NCBI GenBank assembly: GCA_965120355.1
Contig: CBCPMX010000187.1
Coordinates: 1-41,164, forward strand
Source of the DNA: CBCPMX01 sp965120355
GTDB lineage: Bacteria > Bacillota > Clostridia > Oscillospirales > Oscillospiraceae
Direction of reading: 5' to 3'
DNA length: 41,164 nucleotides
Under the pieces are notes generated by a model, which saw nothing but the letters and a program-made list of their open reading frames with translations, did no database searches and was not told the origin of the DNA. The position numbers were made by a program, and so were the translations under genes. Every line of letters begins with the position of its first letter. The stretch's first letter is position 1. This document shows, in pieces, positions 8,206 to 16,141 of the stretch.

Positions 8206-8787
8206 ATGAGTTTAGTCCCATATGTTGTAGAGCAGACCAGCCGCGGAGAGCGGTCCTATGATATTTTTTCCCGCCTGCTCAATGACCGCATTATCATGCT
8301 GTCGGAAGAGGTCAACGCCACCACAGCCAGCCTGATTGTGGCGCAGCTGCTGTATCTGGAGGCCCAGGACCCGGATAAGGATATCCAGTTCTACATCAAC
8401 TCCCCCGGCGGCTCTGTGACAGATGGTATGGCGATTTATGACACCATGCAGTATATTAAGTGCGATGTGTCCACCATCTGCGTGGGCATGGCGGCCAGCA
8501 TGGGCGCGTTCCTGCTGGCAGCTGGCGCAAAAGGCAAACGCATGGCACTGCCTAATGCGGAGATTATGATCCATCAGCCCTCTGCCGGGACACAGGGACA
8601 GATCACCGATATGGCGATTCATCTCAAGCGTCTGGAGACCATTAAAAAGCGGATGAATCAGATCCTGGCGAAAAACACCGGAAAGCCCCTGGAGATTGTG
8701 ACCGCTGACTGCGAGCGCGACAACTTTATGAGCGCGGAGGAAGCCTGCGCATATGGCCTGATTGACAAGGTCATTTATGAACGGTGA
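8206..8787 (+). CDS. clpP: ATP-dependent Clp protease proteolytic subunit
   Basis: Self-compartmentalising serine protease, 193 residues, which forms the chamber used by ClpX encoded next door. Catalytic triad: Ser98 in GMAASMGA, His123 in MIHQPSAG and Asp172 in ERDNF. The ATG at 8206 has GAAAGGAG about 8 nt upstream; an in-frame ATG at 8188 lies before that site and is unlikely. clpX follows after 24 nt. Confidence 0.97.
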   Translation: MSLVPYVVEQTSRGERSYDIFSRLLNDRIIMLSEEVNATTASLIVAQLLYLEAQDPDKDIQFYINSPGGSVTDGMAIYDTMQYIKCDVSTICVGMAASMGAFLLAAGAKGKRMALPNAEIMIHQPSAGTQGQITDMAIHLKRLETIKKRMNQILAKNTGKPLEIVTADCERDNFMSAEEACAYGLIDKVIYER

Positions 8788-8811
8788 AATTGAGCGGAAG
8801 GAGGGGACGAA

Positions 8812-10092
8812 ATGGCGCGTGAAAATACGCGGGTGATCCGTTGCTCGTTTTGCGGCAAACGGCAGGATCAGGTAGAGCGCGTGATCGCCGGCCCCAATGT
8901 GTATATCTGCAACGAGTGTGTGGAGCTGTGCAACAGCATCATCCATGAGGGGATGGTGCCGGAGCTGGAAGAGGACAACTCCTTTGTGGTGCCGGATAAG
9001 CTGCCGACACCCAGAGAAATGAAGGAGTACATGGACGGCTACATTGTCGGACAGGAAGATGCCAAAGTGGCGCTGTCAGTGGCGGTGTACAACCACTATA
9101 AGCGGATTTTTTTCGAGACAGATGCCGACGATGTGGAGCTGCAGAAGAGCAATATTCTGCTGATCGGCCCCACTGGCAGCGGCAAAACCCTGTTTGCCCA
9201 GACCCTGGCGAAGATTCTCAATGTGCCGTTTGCGATTGCCGACGCCACAACGCTGACCGAGGCCGGCTATGTAGGCGAGGATGTGGAGAATATTCTGCTG
9301 CGGCTGCTGCAGGCGGCGGACTTTGACGTGGAACTGGCGGAGCGGGGAATCATCTACATTGATGAGATGGATAAGATTGCCCGCAAGAGTGAAAACACTT
9401 CCATTACCCGCGACGTGTCCGGTGAGGGCGTACAGCAGGCATTGCTGAAGATTCTGGAAGGGACCGTGGCCAACGTGCCGCCCCAAGGCGGCCGAAAGCA
9501 CCCCCAACAGGACTTCATTCAGATTGATACCACCAACATTCTGTTTATCTGCGGCGGCGCCTTCGACGGGCTGGATAAAATCATCGAAAAGCGGACCGCA
9601 ACGTCCGCCATTGGCTTTGGCAAGCCTGTATCCAGTAAGAATGCCCGGGATGTGGGAGAGCTGTTCCAGCAGGTGCAGCCCCACGATCTGCTGAAATTTG
9701 GGATTATTCCCGAATTGGTTGGCCGCCTTCCGGTCATCACTTCTCTGCAGAGCCTGCGGCGGGAGGACATGGTGAAGATCCTGACGGAGCCGAAAAATGC
9801 CTTGGTGAAGCAGTATCAGAAGTTATTCGAGTACGACGGCGTCGAGCTGCATTTTGAGGATGACGCCCTGGATGCCATTGCTGACCAGGCCATGGCGCGG
9901 CAGATCGGCGCCCGGGGCCTGCGGGCGGTGGTGGAGGGCCTGCTCAATAAGATTATGTATGAGCTGCCCTCTGACAAGTCAGTGCTGGAGGTGACCATTA
10001 CACGAGCGTGCGTCACGGATGGCGCGGAGCCGCAGCTGGTTCGCAATCCAAATCAGCTGCGCGTGACACCGACCATTTCTACCCGCGCATAA
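8812..10092 (+). CDS. clpX: ATP-dependent Clp protease ATP-binding subunit ClpX
   Basis: AAA+ unfoldase that feeds substrates to ClpP, 426 residues. The N-terminal zinc-binding domain has Cys11, Cys14, Cys33 and Cys36. Walker A is GPTGSGKT (119-126), Walker B is IIYIDEMDK, and GARGLRAVVE is the sensor-2 region. GGAAGGAGG precedes ATG 8812. It ends before a hairpin at 10160-10189, so lon has its own promoter. Confidence 0.97.
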   Translation: MARENTRVIRCSFCGKRQDQVERVIAGPNVYICNECVELCNSIIHEGMVPELEEDNSFVVPDKLPTPREMKEYMDGYIVGQEDAKVALSVAVYNHYKRIFFETDADDVELQKSNILLIGPTGSGKTLFAQTLAKILNVPFAIADATTLTEAGYVGEDVENILLRLLQAADFDVELAERGIIYIDEMDKIARKSENTSITRDVSGEGVQQALLKILEGTVANVPPQGGRKHPQQDFIQIDTTNILFICGGAFDGLDKIIEKRTATSAIGFGKPVSSKNARDVGELFQQVQPHDLLKFGIIPELVGRLPVITSLQSLRREDMVKILTEPKNALVKQYQKLFEYDGVELHFEDDALDAIADQAMARQIGARGLRAVVEGLLNKIMYELPSDKSVLEVTITRACVTDGAEPQLVRNPNQLRVTPTISTRA

Positions 10093-10159
10093 GGCTGAAG
10101 TCCTGATCCGCAGGCAAGAGAGACTGCGGAAAGGTCAAACATTGAGAAATTGCATTGTG

Positions 10160-10189
10160 TCCGCCGGTGGAAGCTCTTTCACCGGCGGA
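10160..10189 (+). terminator. Hairpin after clpX
   Basis: TCCGCCGGTG (10160-10169) pairs with CACCGGCGGA (10180-10189) across a 10-nt loop, followed by TTTGC. It is a moderately strong candidate terminator separating clpX from lon. Confidence 0.6.
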
Positions 10190-10273
10190 TTTGCAGCACA
10201 GGAATAAAATGACAGAGAATGCGGGCCGAAATGAAAACATTTTGTGAATAAGCTGCCATCCCGAAAAAAAGGC

Positions 10274-10302
10274 TTGCAAATTTTCACGTTTGGCTGTATG
10301 AT
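10274..10302 (+). promoter_or_regulatory. Sigma-A promoter of lon
   Basis: TTGCAA (10274-10279) and TATGAT (10297-10302) with exactly 17 nt between them. The CIRCE element begins 5 nt downstream, so it covers the expected transcription start. Confidence 0.85.
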
Positions 10303-10306
10303 GTCA

Positions 10307-10333
10307 TTGGCACTCAAAAGGTTGGAGTGCTAA
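10307..10333. promoter_or_regulatory. CIRCE element (HrcA operator) in front of lon
   Basis: TTGGCACTC (10307-10315), nine spacer bases, then GAGTGCTAA (10325-10333). The published CIRCE form is TTAGCACTC-N9-GAGTGCTAA, so only one base differs. It overlaps the predicted start of lon transcription, the standard position for repression by HrcA with release on heat shock. hrcA itself is not in the window. Confidence 0.88.
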
Positions 10334-10394
10334 ATTCGCGTAAAGCCGCCATGGACAGGTCACGCCTGTCAAGTTGAGAAAGGAGTGGCGACCT

Positions 10395-12815
10395 GTGACT
10401 GAAATCTTGTTATCTGAATCGATGCCCGTCATGGCGCTGCGGGGAATGAATGTATTTCCCGGTTCCATGGTGCATTTTGACGTGGGACGGCCCAAGTCTA
10501 TCCGTGCGTTGGAAGAAGCCCTCAATGGCAAGCAGGAAATCTTTCTTGTGGCACAGACAGATTTAATGGAGAGCGATCCCGGATGGAAGCAGCTGCATAA
10601 AATCGGAACCATTGCAGAGGTGCGTCAGGTGCTGAAAATGCCCGGCGAAACAATGCGCGTATTGGTGGAGGGAAAAATCCGTGGCACCATCACCGACATG
10701 ATCCAGACGGATCCGTACTTGTTGGGCCGGGTAGAGACAGTGCCGGATCAGGAATACGATGCTTCGGATCCCAGAGTGGAAGCCCTAATTCGCCAGAGCT
10801 ATAGTTTATTTGAACAATATACTGAGTTGTCCTCCAAGCCCTCGCCGGAGCATTTTCTCCAGGTGCTGGCTTCCACGGATCCCAGTTTTATCGCCGACTT
10901 CATCACCCAGCATATGCATTTGCGTTCCGGCGACACCCAAAAGGTGCTCGACGAACTGGATCCCGTTGCACGGCTGGAGATGGTCAACCAGAATCTGGCC
11001 TCTGAGACGCAGATTCTGAAAATGGAGAACGAACTGAATGAAAAGGTTCAAGAGTCCGTGAATCAAAACCAGCGTGACTATTATCTGCGTGAGCAACTGA
11101 AAGTGATTCACAACGAGCTGGGCGACTATGACGAGGACGAAGAGGTGGAGGACTATGAAGCCAAGGTCCGGAAGCTGAAGCTGCCCGAAGAGATTGAGCA
11201 GAAGCTCCTGAAGGAAGTCAGCCGTTTGTCCAAGCAGCCGTCTGGCTCTTCGGAAGCGGCGGTGCTGAGAAACTATTTAGATATCTGCCTGGAACTTCCC
11301 TGGAATACCAGGACGAAGGAAACGGTGGATGTGGAAAAGTGCCGCAAGATGCTGGACGCAGACCACTATGGCCTGGAAAAGGTCAAGGAGCGGATCCTGG
11401 AATTGCTGGCAGTGAAAAAGCTGGCTCCGGATTTGAAAGGGCAGATCATCTGCCTGGTAGGCCCTCCCGGTGTGGGCAAAACCTCCATCGCCATGAGCAT
11501 TGCCAAGAGCCTCAACCGGAAACTGGCCAGAGTGGCCTTGGGCGGGATTCATGATGAAGCGGACATTCGCGGCCACCGCAAGACCTATATCGGCGCTATG
11601 CCGGGACGGATTATCAGCGCGATCTCCCAGGCCGGCAGCCGCAATCCGGTGATGCTTCTGGACGAGATTGACAAGCTGGGCAGCGACTACCGCGGCGATC
11701 CGTCTTCGGCGCTGCTGGAGGCACTGGACGCGGAGCAGAACAGCAATTTCCGGGATCACTATCTGGAGATCCCCTTTGATTTGAGTGAGTGCATGTTCAT
11801 TACCACTGCCAATACCACTTCTACCATTCCTGCGCCGCTGCTGGATCGAATGGAGGTCATTGAGTTGTCCTCCTATACCGATGAGGAAAAGCTCCATATT
11901 GCCAAGGACCATCTGCTGCCGAAGCAGATTGCCCGCCATGGCCTGAAAAAATCTCAGCTGCGCATTACCGATGCGGCCATGCGGGAGATCATTGCCTGCT
12001 ATACCCGGGAGTCCGGCGTCCGGAATCTGGAGCGGCAGCTGGCCAAGGCCTGCCGCCGGGCGGCTAAGAAATTTGCCACCGGCGAGACAGACAAACGCAT
12101 CACCATCACCGGCGGCAACCTGGAAGAGTATCTGGGCGTGCGGCTCTATCAGTCCGACGAGCTGGCGGCTGCCGATCAGGTGGGGGTGGTCACAGGGCTG
12201 GCCTGGACCAGCGTCGGCGGCGAGACCCTGGAAGTGGAAGTCAACGTCATGGACGGCTCCGGCAAGTTGGAATTGACCGGCAACCTGGGCAACGTCATGA
12301 AAGAGTCCGCTCAGGCGGCCATGAGTTATATCCGTTCCCGGGCCAGCGTGCTGAACCTGCCGGAAGACTTCTATAAGACCAAGGACATTCATGTGCACTT
12401 CCCCGAGGGGGCGGTGCCCAAAGATGGCCCCTCCGCCGGTATCACGGTTTGCACGGCCATGGTGTCGGCCCTGACCGGCGCGCCGGTACGGCGGGATATT
12501 GCCATGACCGGCGAGATCTCCATACGCGGCCGTGTACTGCCCATCGGCGGCCTGAAGGAAAAGACCATGGCCGCCCTGCGCCACGGCATTAAAACCGTCA
12601 TTATTCCAGAGAAAAACGAGAAGGATCTGGAGGAAATCGACCAGACCGTGCGCCGTTCCCTGAACTTTATTACCGTGTCCAATGCCGACGCGGTGCTGTC
12701 CACTGCGCTGGATTTCTCCAAGTGCCCCAACAAGGAGCGCGTCGAAGAGCCGATCCCGGAGCTGCTCCCCACCAAAAAGGCAAAGAAGTCCTCCAAGACG
12801 GAGATTCGTCAGTAA
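10395..12815 (+). CDS. lon: ATP-dependent protease Lon (LonA type)
   Basis: AAA+ serine protease that degrades misfolded and regulatory proteins in the cytosol, about 806 residues. The order is an N-terminal substrate domain, a helical linker, the AAA+ module with Walker A GPPGVGKT (356-363) and Walker B VMLLDEIDK, then the protease domain with Ser680 in KDGPSAGI and Lys723 in GGLKEK, a Ser-Lys dyad 43 residues apart as in other Lon enzymes. The start is GTG 10395, with AAAGGAG 9 nt upstream; the in-frame TTG at 10374 precedes that site. The promoter carries a CIRCE operator, so heat-shock control by HrcA is expected. Confidence 0.96.
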   Translation: MTEILLSESMPVMALRGMNVFPGSMVHFDVGRPKSIRALEEALNGKQEIFLVAQTDLMESDPGWKQLHKIGTIAEVRQVLKMPGETMRVLVEGKIRGTITDMIQTDPYLLGRVETVPDQEYDASDPRVEALIRQSYSLFEQYTELSSKPSPEHFLQVLASTDPSFIADFITQHMHLRSGDTQKVLDELDPVARLEMVNQNLASETQILKMENELNEKVQESVNQNQRDYYLREQLKVIHNELGDYDEDEEVEDYEAKVRKLKLPEEIEQKLLKEVSRLSKQPSGSSEAAVLRNYLDICLELPWNTRTKETVDVEKCRKMLDADHYGLEKVKERILELLAVKKLAPDLKGQIICLVGPPGVGKTSIAMSIAKSLNRKLARVALGGIHDEADIRGHRKTYIGAMPGRIISAISQAGSRNPVMLLDEIDKLGSDYRGDPSSALLEALDAEQNSNFRDHYLEIPFDLSECMFITTANTTSTIPAPLLDRMEVIELSSYTDEEKLHIAKDHLLPKQIARHGLKKSQLRITDAAMREIIACYTRESGVRNLERQLAKACRRAAKKFATGETDKRITITGGNLEEYLGVRLYQSDELAAADQVGVVTGLAWTSVGGETLEVEVNVMDGSGKLELTGNLGNVMKESAQAAMSYIRSRASVLNLPEDFYKTKDIHVHFPEGAVPKDGPSAGITVCTAMVSALTGAPVRRDIAMTGEISIRGRVLPIGGLKEKTMAALRHGIKTVIIPEKNEKDLEEIDQTVRRSLNFITVSNADAVLSTALDFSKCPNKERVEEPIPELLPTKKAKKSSKTEIRQ

Positions 12816-12969
12816 TTCTTGTTTGAGCGGCTGCATATCCAGCGGCGGGGCAAATATTTCGGACAGAGCGCGTCGGTATATGGCGCCGCCAGGAATTTGC
12901 GGTTTCGGAAAAAGTCCGCCGTCTGGATGTGTGTCAATGCAAAAACAAGACCAGGGAGGAAGCAGCTGT

Positions 12970-13578
12970 ATGAATTTTCAACGTGTCGAATTTGTGACCT
13001 CCGCCACGACGGCGCAGGCGTTCCGGCGGGAGGATCTGCCGCAGATTGCGTTTGCAGGCCGATCCAATGTGGGTAAGTCATCTGTGATCAACTGCATTCT
13101 CCGACGGAAGAATTTTGCCCGCGTGGGCGGTCAGCCCGGTAAGACGGTTCACATCAATTTCTTCAATGTGGATGATACGGTCTATTTCGTGGATTTGCCG
13201 GGATATGGATACGCCAAGGTTTCCAAAGCGGAGAAAGACCGGTGGGCCCGGCTCATTGAGTCTTATTTTGCCTCCGGGTGTATCAGCCTGGGGGTACAGA
13301 TAGTGGACGCGCGGCACAAGCCCACAGCCAATGACCAGAGTATGACCCAGTGGTTTCAGCAGACCGGCTGCCCCTTTGTGGTGGTGGCGAACAAGCTGGA
13401 CAAACTGAAAAAGTCGGAAATTGCGCCGAATCTGGCGTTGATCCGTCAAACCCTGGCATTGGACGATGACACAAAAATCATCCCCTTTTCTGCGGAAAAG
13501 GGGACGGGCAGGGAAGCGCTGGTGGCGGAGCTGGAGGCCTGCGCCGCCGGCGGAAAACAGAGAAAGAACGGAGAGTAA
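12970..13578 (+). CDS. engB: Ribosome biogenesis GTP-binding protein EngB/YsxC
   Basis: Small essential-type GTPase of 50S assembly, 202 residues: G1 GRSNVGKSS, G3 DLPGYGYAKV, G4 NKLDKLKKSE and G5 FSAEKGTG. The gene follows lon in many Firmicutes. The start is ATG 12970, with GGGAGG about 10 nt upstream; no homology is seen in the open frame before it. The 154 nt between lon and this start show no clear promoter or terminator. Confidence 0.95.
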   Translation: MNFQRVEFVTSATTAQAFRREDLPQIAFAGRSNVGKSSVINCILRRKNFARVGGQPGKTVHINFFNVDDTVYFVDLPGYGYAKVSKAEKDRWARLIESYFASGCISLGVQIVDARHKPTANDQSMTQWFQQTGCPFVVVANKLDKLKKSEIAPNLALIRQTLALDDDTKIIPFSAEKGTGREALVAELEACAAGGKQRKNGE

Positions 13579-13581
13579 CCT

Positions 13582-13989
13582 ATGGAACAAAAAAAGAAGA
13601 ACAACAGCAAGCGCATTGTTATTGCCGTGGTGATCCTGGTGGTACTGGTGGCCGCCGTGATTATCGTTTGGAAGGTTGCCAGCCCCAGTACTGCGGAGGG
13701 AAGCAAGCAGATCACTCTGGAGATCGTCTATGAGGACGGCACGACGGAAACGTATGATATCGCCACCGATGCCGAGTATCTGAAAGATGCCATTGCGGAT
13801 ACTGTGACGTTGGAGGGGGAAGACAGCGAGTACGGCTTCACCCTGTATACGGTCAACGGTGTTACCGCGGATTGGAACGACAATGTGTACTGGGCCATCT
13901 ATGTCAACGGGGAGTACGGCATGTACGCGCTGGATCAACAGCCTGTGGCCGACGGAGACAGCTTCCAGTTGGTCTATGAAAGCTACTGA
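13582..13989 (+). CDS. Membrane-anchored DUF4430-type protein
   Basis: 135 residues: a lysine-rich start, one membrane segment (about 12-30), then an extracytoplasmic domain whose pattern (TLEIVYEDG, FTLYTVNGV, YWAIYVNGE, DGDSFQLVYE) fits DUF4430. That fold is related to the cobalamin-contacting C-terminal domain of transcobalamin and intrinsic factor. It starts 3 nt after engB and overlaps the ECF S-component gene by 14 nt. The coupling suggests a surface ligand-capture partner for that transporter, perhaps for a corrinoid; this is inference. Confidence 0.72.
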   Translation: MEQKKKNNSKRIVIAVVILVVLVAAVIIVWKVASPSTAEGSKQITLEIVYEDGTTETYDIATDAEYLKDAIADTVTLEGEDSEYGFTLYTVNGVTADWNDNVYWAIYVNGEYGMYALDQQPVADGDSFQLVYESY

Positions 13990-14500
13990 GCCCAGTTCCC
14001 GCATACGGGAACTGGTGCTGCTGGCGCTGTGCACGGCCCTGCTGTTCGGCCTCCAGGTGGCCATGGCGCCGCTGCCCAATATTGAACCGGTGTCGCTGCT
14101 GATCATGCTCTATACCCGAATGTTCCGGCGCAAAACGCTGTATATCATTTACGGCTTTGCTCTGCTGGAGGGGTTGCTGTACGGCTTCGGCATCTGGTGG
14201 ATCATGTATCTGTATGTCTGGACCATTCTCTGGCTGGTGGTGACGCTGCTGCCGGAGGACACGCACCCGGTGGTCATGGCAGTGGTTTCCGGCGTCTTCG
14301 GACTGCTGTTTGGGGCGCTGTGCGCCATTCCATATATTTTTCTCAGCGGCTGGGAGACGGCAGTGGCTTGGTGGGTGGCCGGGATTCCCTTTGACTTGCT
14401 GCACTGCGGCGGGAACTTTGTCATTGCGCTGGTGCTGTATGCGCCGCTGCGGCGTGTGACAGGCCGGTTGATGAAGTGGGGGGACAGAACCTCAAATTGA
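13976..14500 (+). CDS. ECF transporter S component-like membrane protein
   Basis: 174 residues with about five to six hydrophobic segments and a short cytosolic tail. LVLLALCTALLFGLQVA near the N-terminus resembles the Ala-rich helix by which S components dock on EcfT, and PNIEPVSLLI is common in vitamin S components. The EcfA/EcfT energising module is not nearby, as expected for group II systems. Substrate specificity cannot be read from sequence; the DUF4430 neighbour hints at cobalamin. ATG 13976 lies inside the upstream gene, so translation is probably coupled. Confidence 0.72.
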   Translation: MKATEPSSRIRELVLLALCTALLFGLQVAMAPLPNIEPVSLLIMLYTRMFRRKTLYIIYGFALLEGLLYGFGIWWIMYLYVWTILWLVVTLLPEDTHPVVMAVVSGVFGLLFGALCAIPYIFLSGWETAVAWWVAGIPFDLLHCGGNFVIALVLYAPLRRVTGRLMKWGDRTSN

Positions 14501-14528
14501 AGGGCTATTGAGAATGACCGTGACGGGG

Positions 14529-14570
14529 AAACTCCCCCACATGGCGGCAACGCCATGTGGGGGAGTTTTA
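14529..14570. terminator. Strong, probably bidirectional rho-independent terminator
   Basis: An 18-bp perfect stem (14529-14546 with 14551-14568) closed by a GCAA (GNRA) tetraloop. The left arm begins with A and the right arm ends in TTTTA, so it can serve the ECF operon on the plus strand and the SLH gene on the minus strand. Confidence 0.9.
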
Positions 14571-14660
14571 TAAAGGACAGATTTGGCCCGGCGGGCAATC
14601 GCAGACAATGGCGGACAGTGTGCCGGTGCGGAAGCCTTCCGCACCGGCACAGAGGCGCAT

Positions 14661-15896
14661 TTACTCCGCGGCCCAGGCCAGCAGGCTGGTCTCGCCATTG
14701 TCAGTTTTTTGCCAGGCGGCGTAAAGCAGCCGGGCGCATTCCCGCATGGTGATGGGTTCCAGGTAACTGCCGGAGGTGTTCAGCACATCTGCCTCAGAGA
14801 GGGCGGAGACGGCGCTGCGCGCCCAGGCGGGAACGTCGCCGTCAGCAGAGAAGACGGAAAGGGCGTTGTCGCCGGACAGCCCCAGAATGTTGTTGACCAT
14901 GACGGCAGCTTCTGCCCGTGTCAGTTCTGCTGTGGGCCGGAATACCAGACCGTCCGCAGAGTTGACACCGGAGACAATGCCGCTGCGCAGGGCGGAAATA
15001 ATATAGGGCCGCATCCATTCCGGCGTGTCGCTCTCATCGGCAAACCCGGACACCAGTTCTTCCGTTTCCGGCGAAATTTCCAGCAGATCCATCACCATAA
15101 CCAGAAATTCACCGCGGGTCACGGTGTCGTCCGGATGGAAGTACAAATTGCCTGCCAGAGTTTCGCCGCCGTAGATGCCCTGTTCTTTGAGCCACATGGC
15201 TACAAATTGATCGGGATCGCCGGCCATATCAGTGAAGGTGGTCTTGTCAGAGGGCTTCAGGATTTGAATGGTCACGGTGGCCTGGGCGGTTTGCCCGGCA
15301 TCATCAGTGACGGTATAGGTGAAAGAATCCTTGCCCACTTTGTTTTTCTTCGGCGTGTAGGTGAACGTGCCGTTTTCAGAAATGGTGACGGCGCCGTGCT
15401 TTGGCGCCTTCGTGACCGTATAGGTCAGAGTCCCATTCTCAGGATCCGCAGCATCCAGCGCTTCCTGCAGCTCGATATTTTTATAGGTTTCAAACTGCTG
15501 ATCGGTAGCGGTGGGGACTACGTTTTTGGTACCGCCAAGATGGAGGGACAATGTGGTCTGAGTACCGACAATGCCGCTGGCTACGGGCAGATAGGAAATG
15601 CTGGCTTCCCCATCTTCCTCACTGGTGGAGGTCAGTACCAGACTGTCCAGAATGGAGGCCGGCAGAATGTCACCGGCCCGCAGCGTGCGAGCGCCGCAAG
15701 TGACAACGCCCTGGGTGTTTGCCGGAACCTCCGTAATCACGATGCCGTCCAGGGTGACGGAGCCGGAGAAATCGGCCTGAGAAAAACAGTGTACCGCGTC
15801 GTCGGCGGCAGAGACAGGCGCGGACAGCAGACACACAGCTGCCATCAGGCAGGCAAACAGTCCGGCCATTCGTCTGGAGTTGAAAATGGCTGTCAA
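14661..15896 (-). CDS. Exported SLH-domain protein with a cadherin-like repeat
   Basis: About 411 residues. A signal peptide (hydrophobic AGLFACLMAAVCLL, then SAPVSAAD) leads into a middle region with a tandem-95/cadherin-like repeat (GTLTYTVTKAPKHGAV ... GKDSFTYTVTDDAG). Three C-terminal SLH repeats follow (TFTDMAGD..., GFADESDTPEW..., VFSADGDVPAW...), which bind pyruvylated cell-wall polymers. The likely start is the TTG at 15896: AAGGAGGT lies about 8 nt upstream of it and falls inside the frame that would begin at GTG 15923. Function is probably structural or adhesive at the cell surface. Confidence 0.88.
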   Translation of the reverse strand: MTAIFNSRRMAGLFACLMAAVCLLSAPVSAADDAVHCFSQADFSGSVTLDGIVITEVPANTQGVVTCGARTLRAGDILPASILDSLVLTSTSEEDGEASISYLPVASGIVGTQTTLSLHLGGTKNVVPTATDQQFETYKNIELQEALDAADPENGTLTYTVTKAPKHGAVTISENGTFTYTPKKNKVGKDSFTYTVTDDAGQTAQATVTIQILKPSDKTTFTDMAGDPDQFVAMWLKEQGIYGGETLAGNLYFHPDDTVTRGEFLVMVMDLLEISPETEELVSGFADESDTPEWMRPYIISALRSGIVSGVNSADGLVFRPTAELTRAEAAVMVNNILGLSGDNALSVFSADGDVPAWARSAVSALSEADVLNTSGSYLEPITMRECARLLYAAWQKTDNGETSLLAWAAE

Positions 15897-16093
15897 GAGA
15901 AAAACCTCCTTAGAATTCCGCACGGTCGAGCCGCACGTCTTACAGAGGTAGTGTTTGCCGCTTGCGTGGAATTATTCCAGCGCAGAGGAAATTATTTATC
16001 AGCTGCGCGATGGGGATGAATGCGGCTGGAACGCGGAAGCATACGGCCGGGGTAATTCCGTACGCGAGTATCCGGACAGCCGCATAGAAGCAC

Positions 16094-16127
16094 AAGACGC
16101 GGCATGGGGTGTTCCATGCCGCGTCTT
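16094..16127 (-). terminator. Hairpin after the transglutaminase gene
   Basis: A 14-bp perfect stem (AAGACGCGGCATGG, 16094-16107, with 16114-16127) and a 6-nt loop, 15 nt beyond the stop codon. On the minus strand it is followed only by a weak T-containing stretch (GTGCTTCTAT). Confidence 0.7.
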
Positions 16128-16141
16128 AGCTGGGAAAGCGA

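Noticed and set aside
10129..10150. AGGTCAAACATTGAGAAA after clpX as a CtsR heptad operator
   Set aside because: The first half resembles GGTCAAA, but the required second tandem heptad is not there and no promoter lies beside it.
11277..12836. A 519-residue open frame on the minus strand opposite lon
   Set aside because: It is the antisense shadow of a clear lon gene; its protein text is H, Q and G-rich with no domain pattern and no ribosome site. Similar shadows opposite the sugar lipoprotein (19627-20973) and over the SLH gene (14583-16019) were rejected for the same reason.
15925..15985. Minus-strand text CACGCAAGCGGCAAAC upstream of the SLH gene as a cyclic-di-GMP (GEMM) riboswitch
   Set aside because: Only the first half recalls the motif; the GGGACGCAAAGCC half and a tetraloop hairpin are missing, so the aptamer cannot be drawn.
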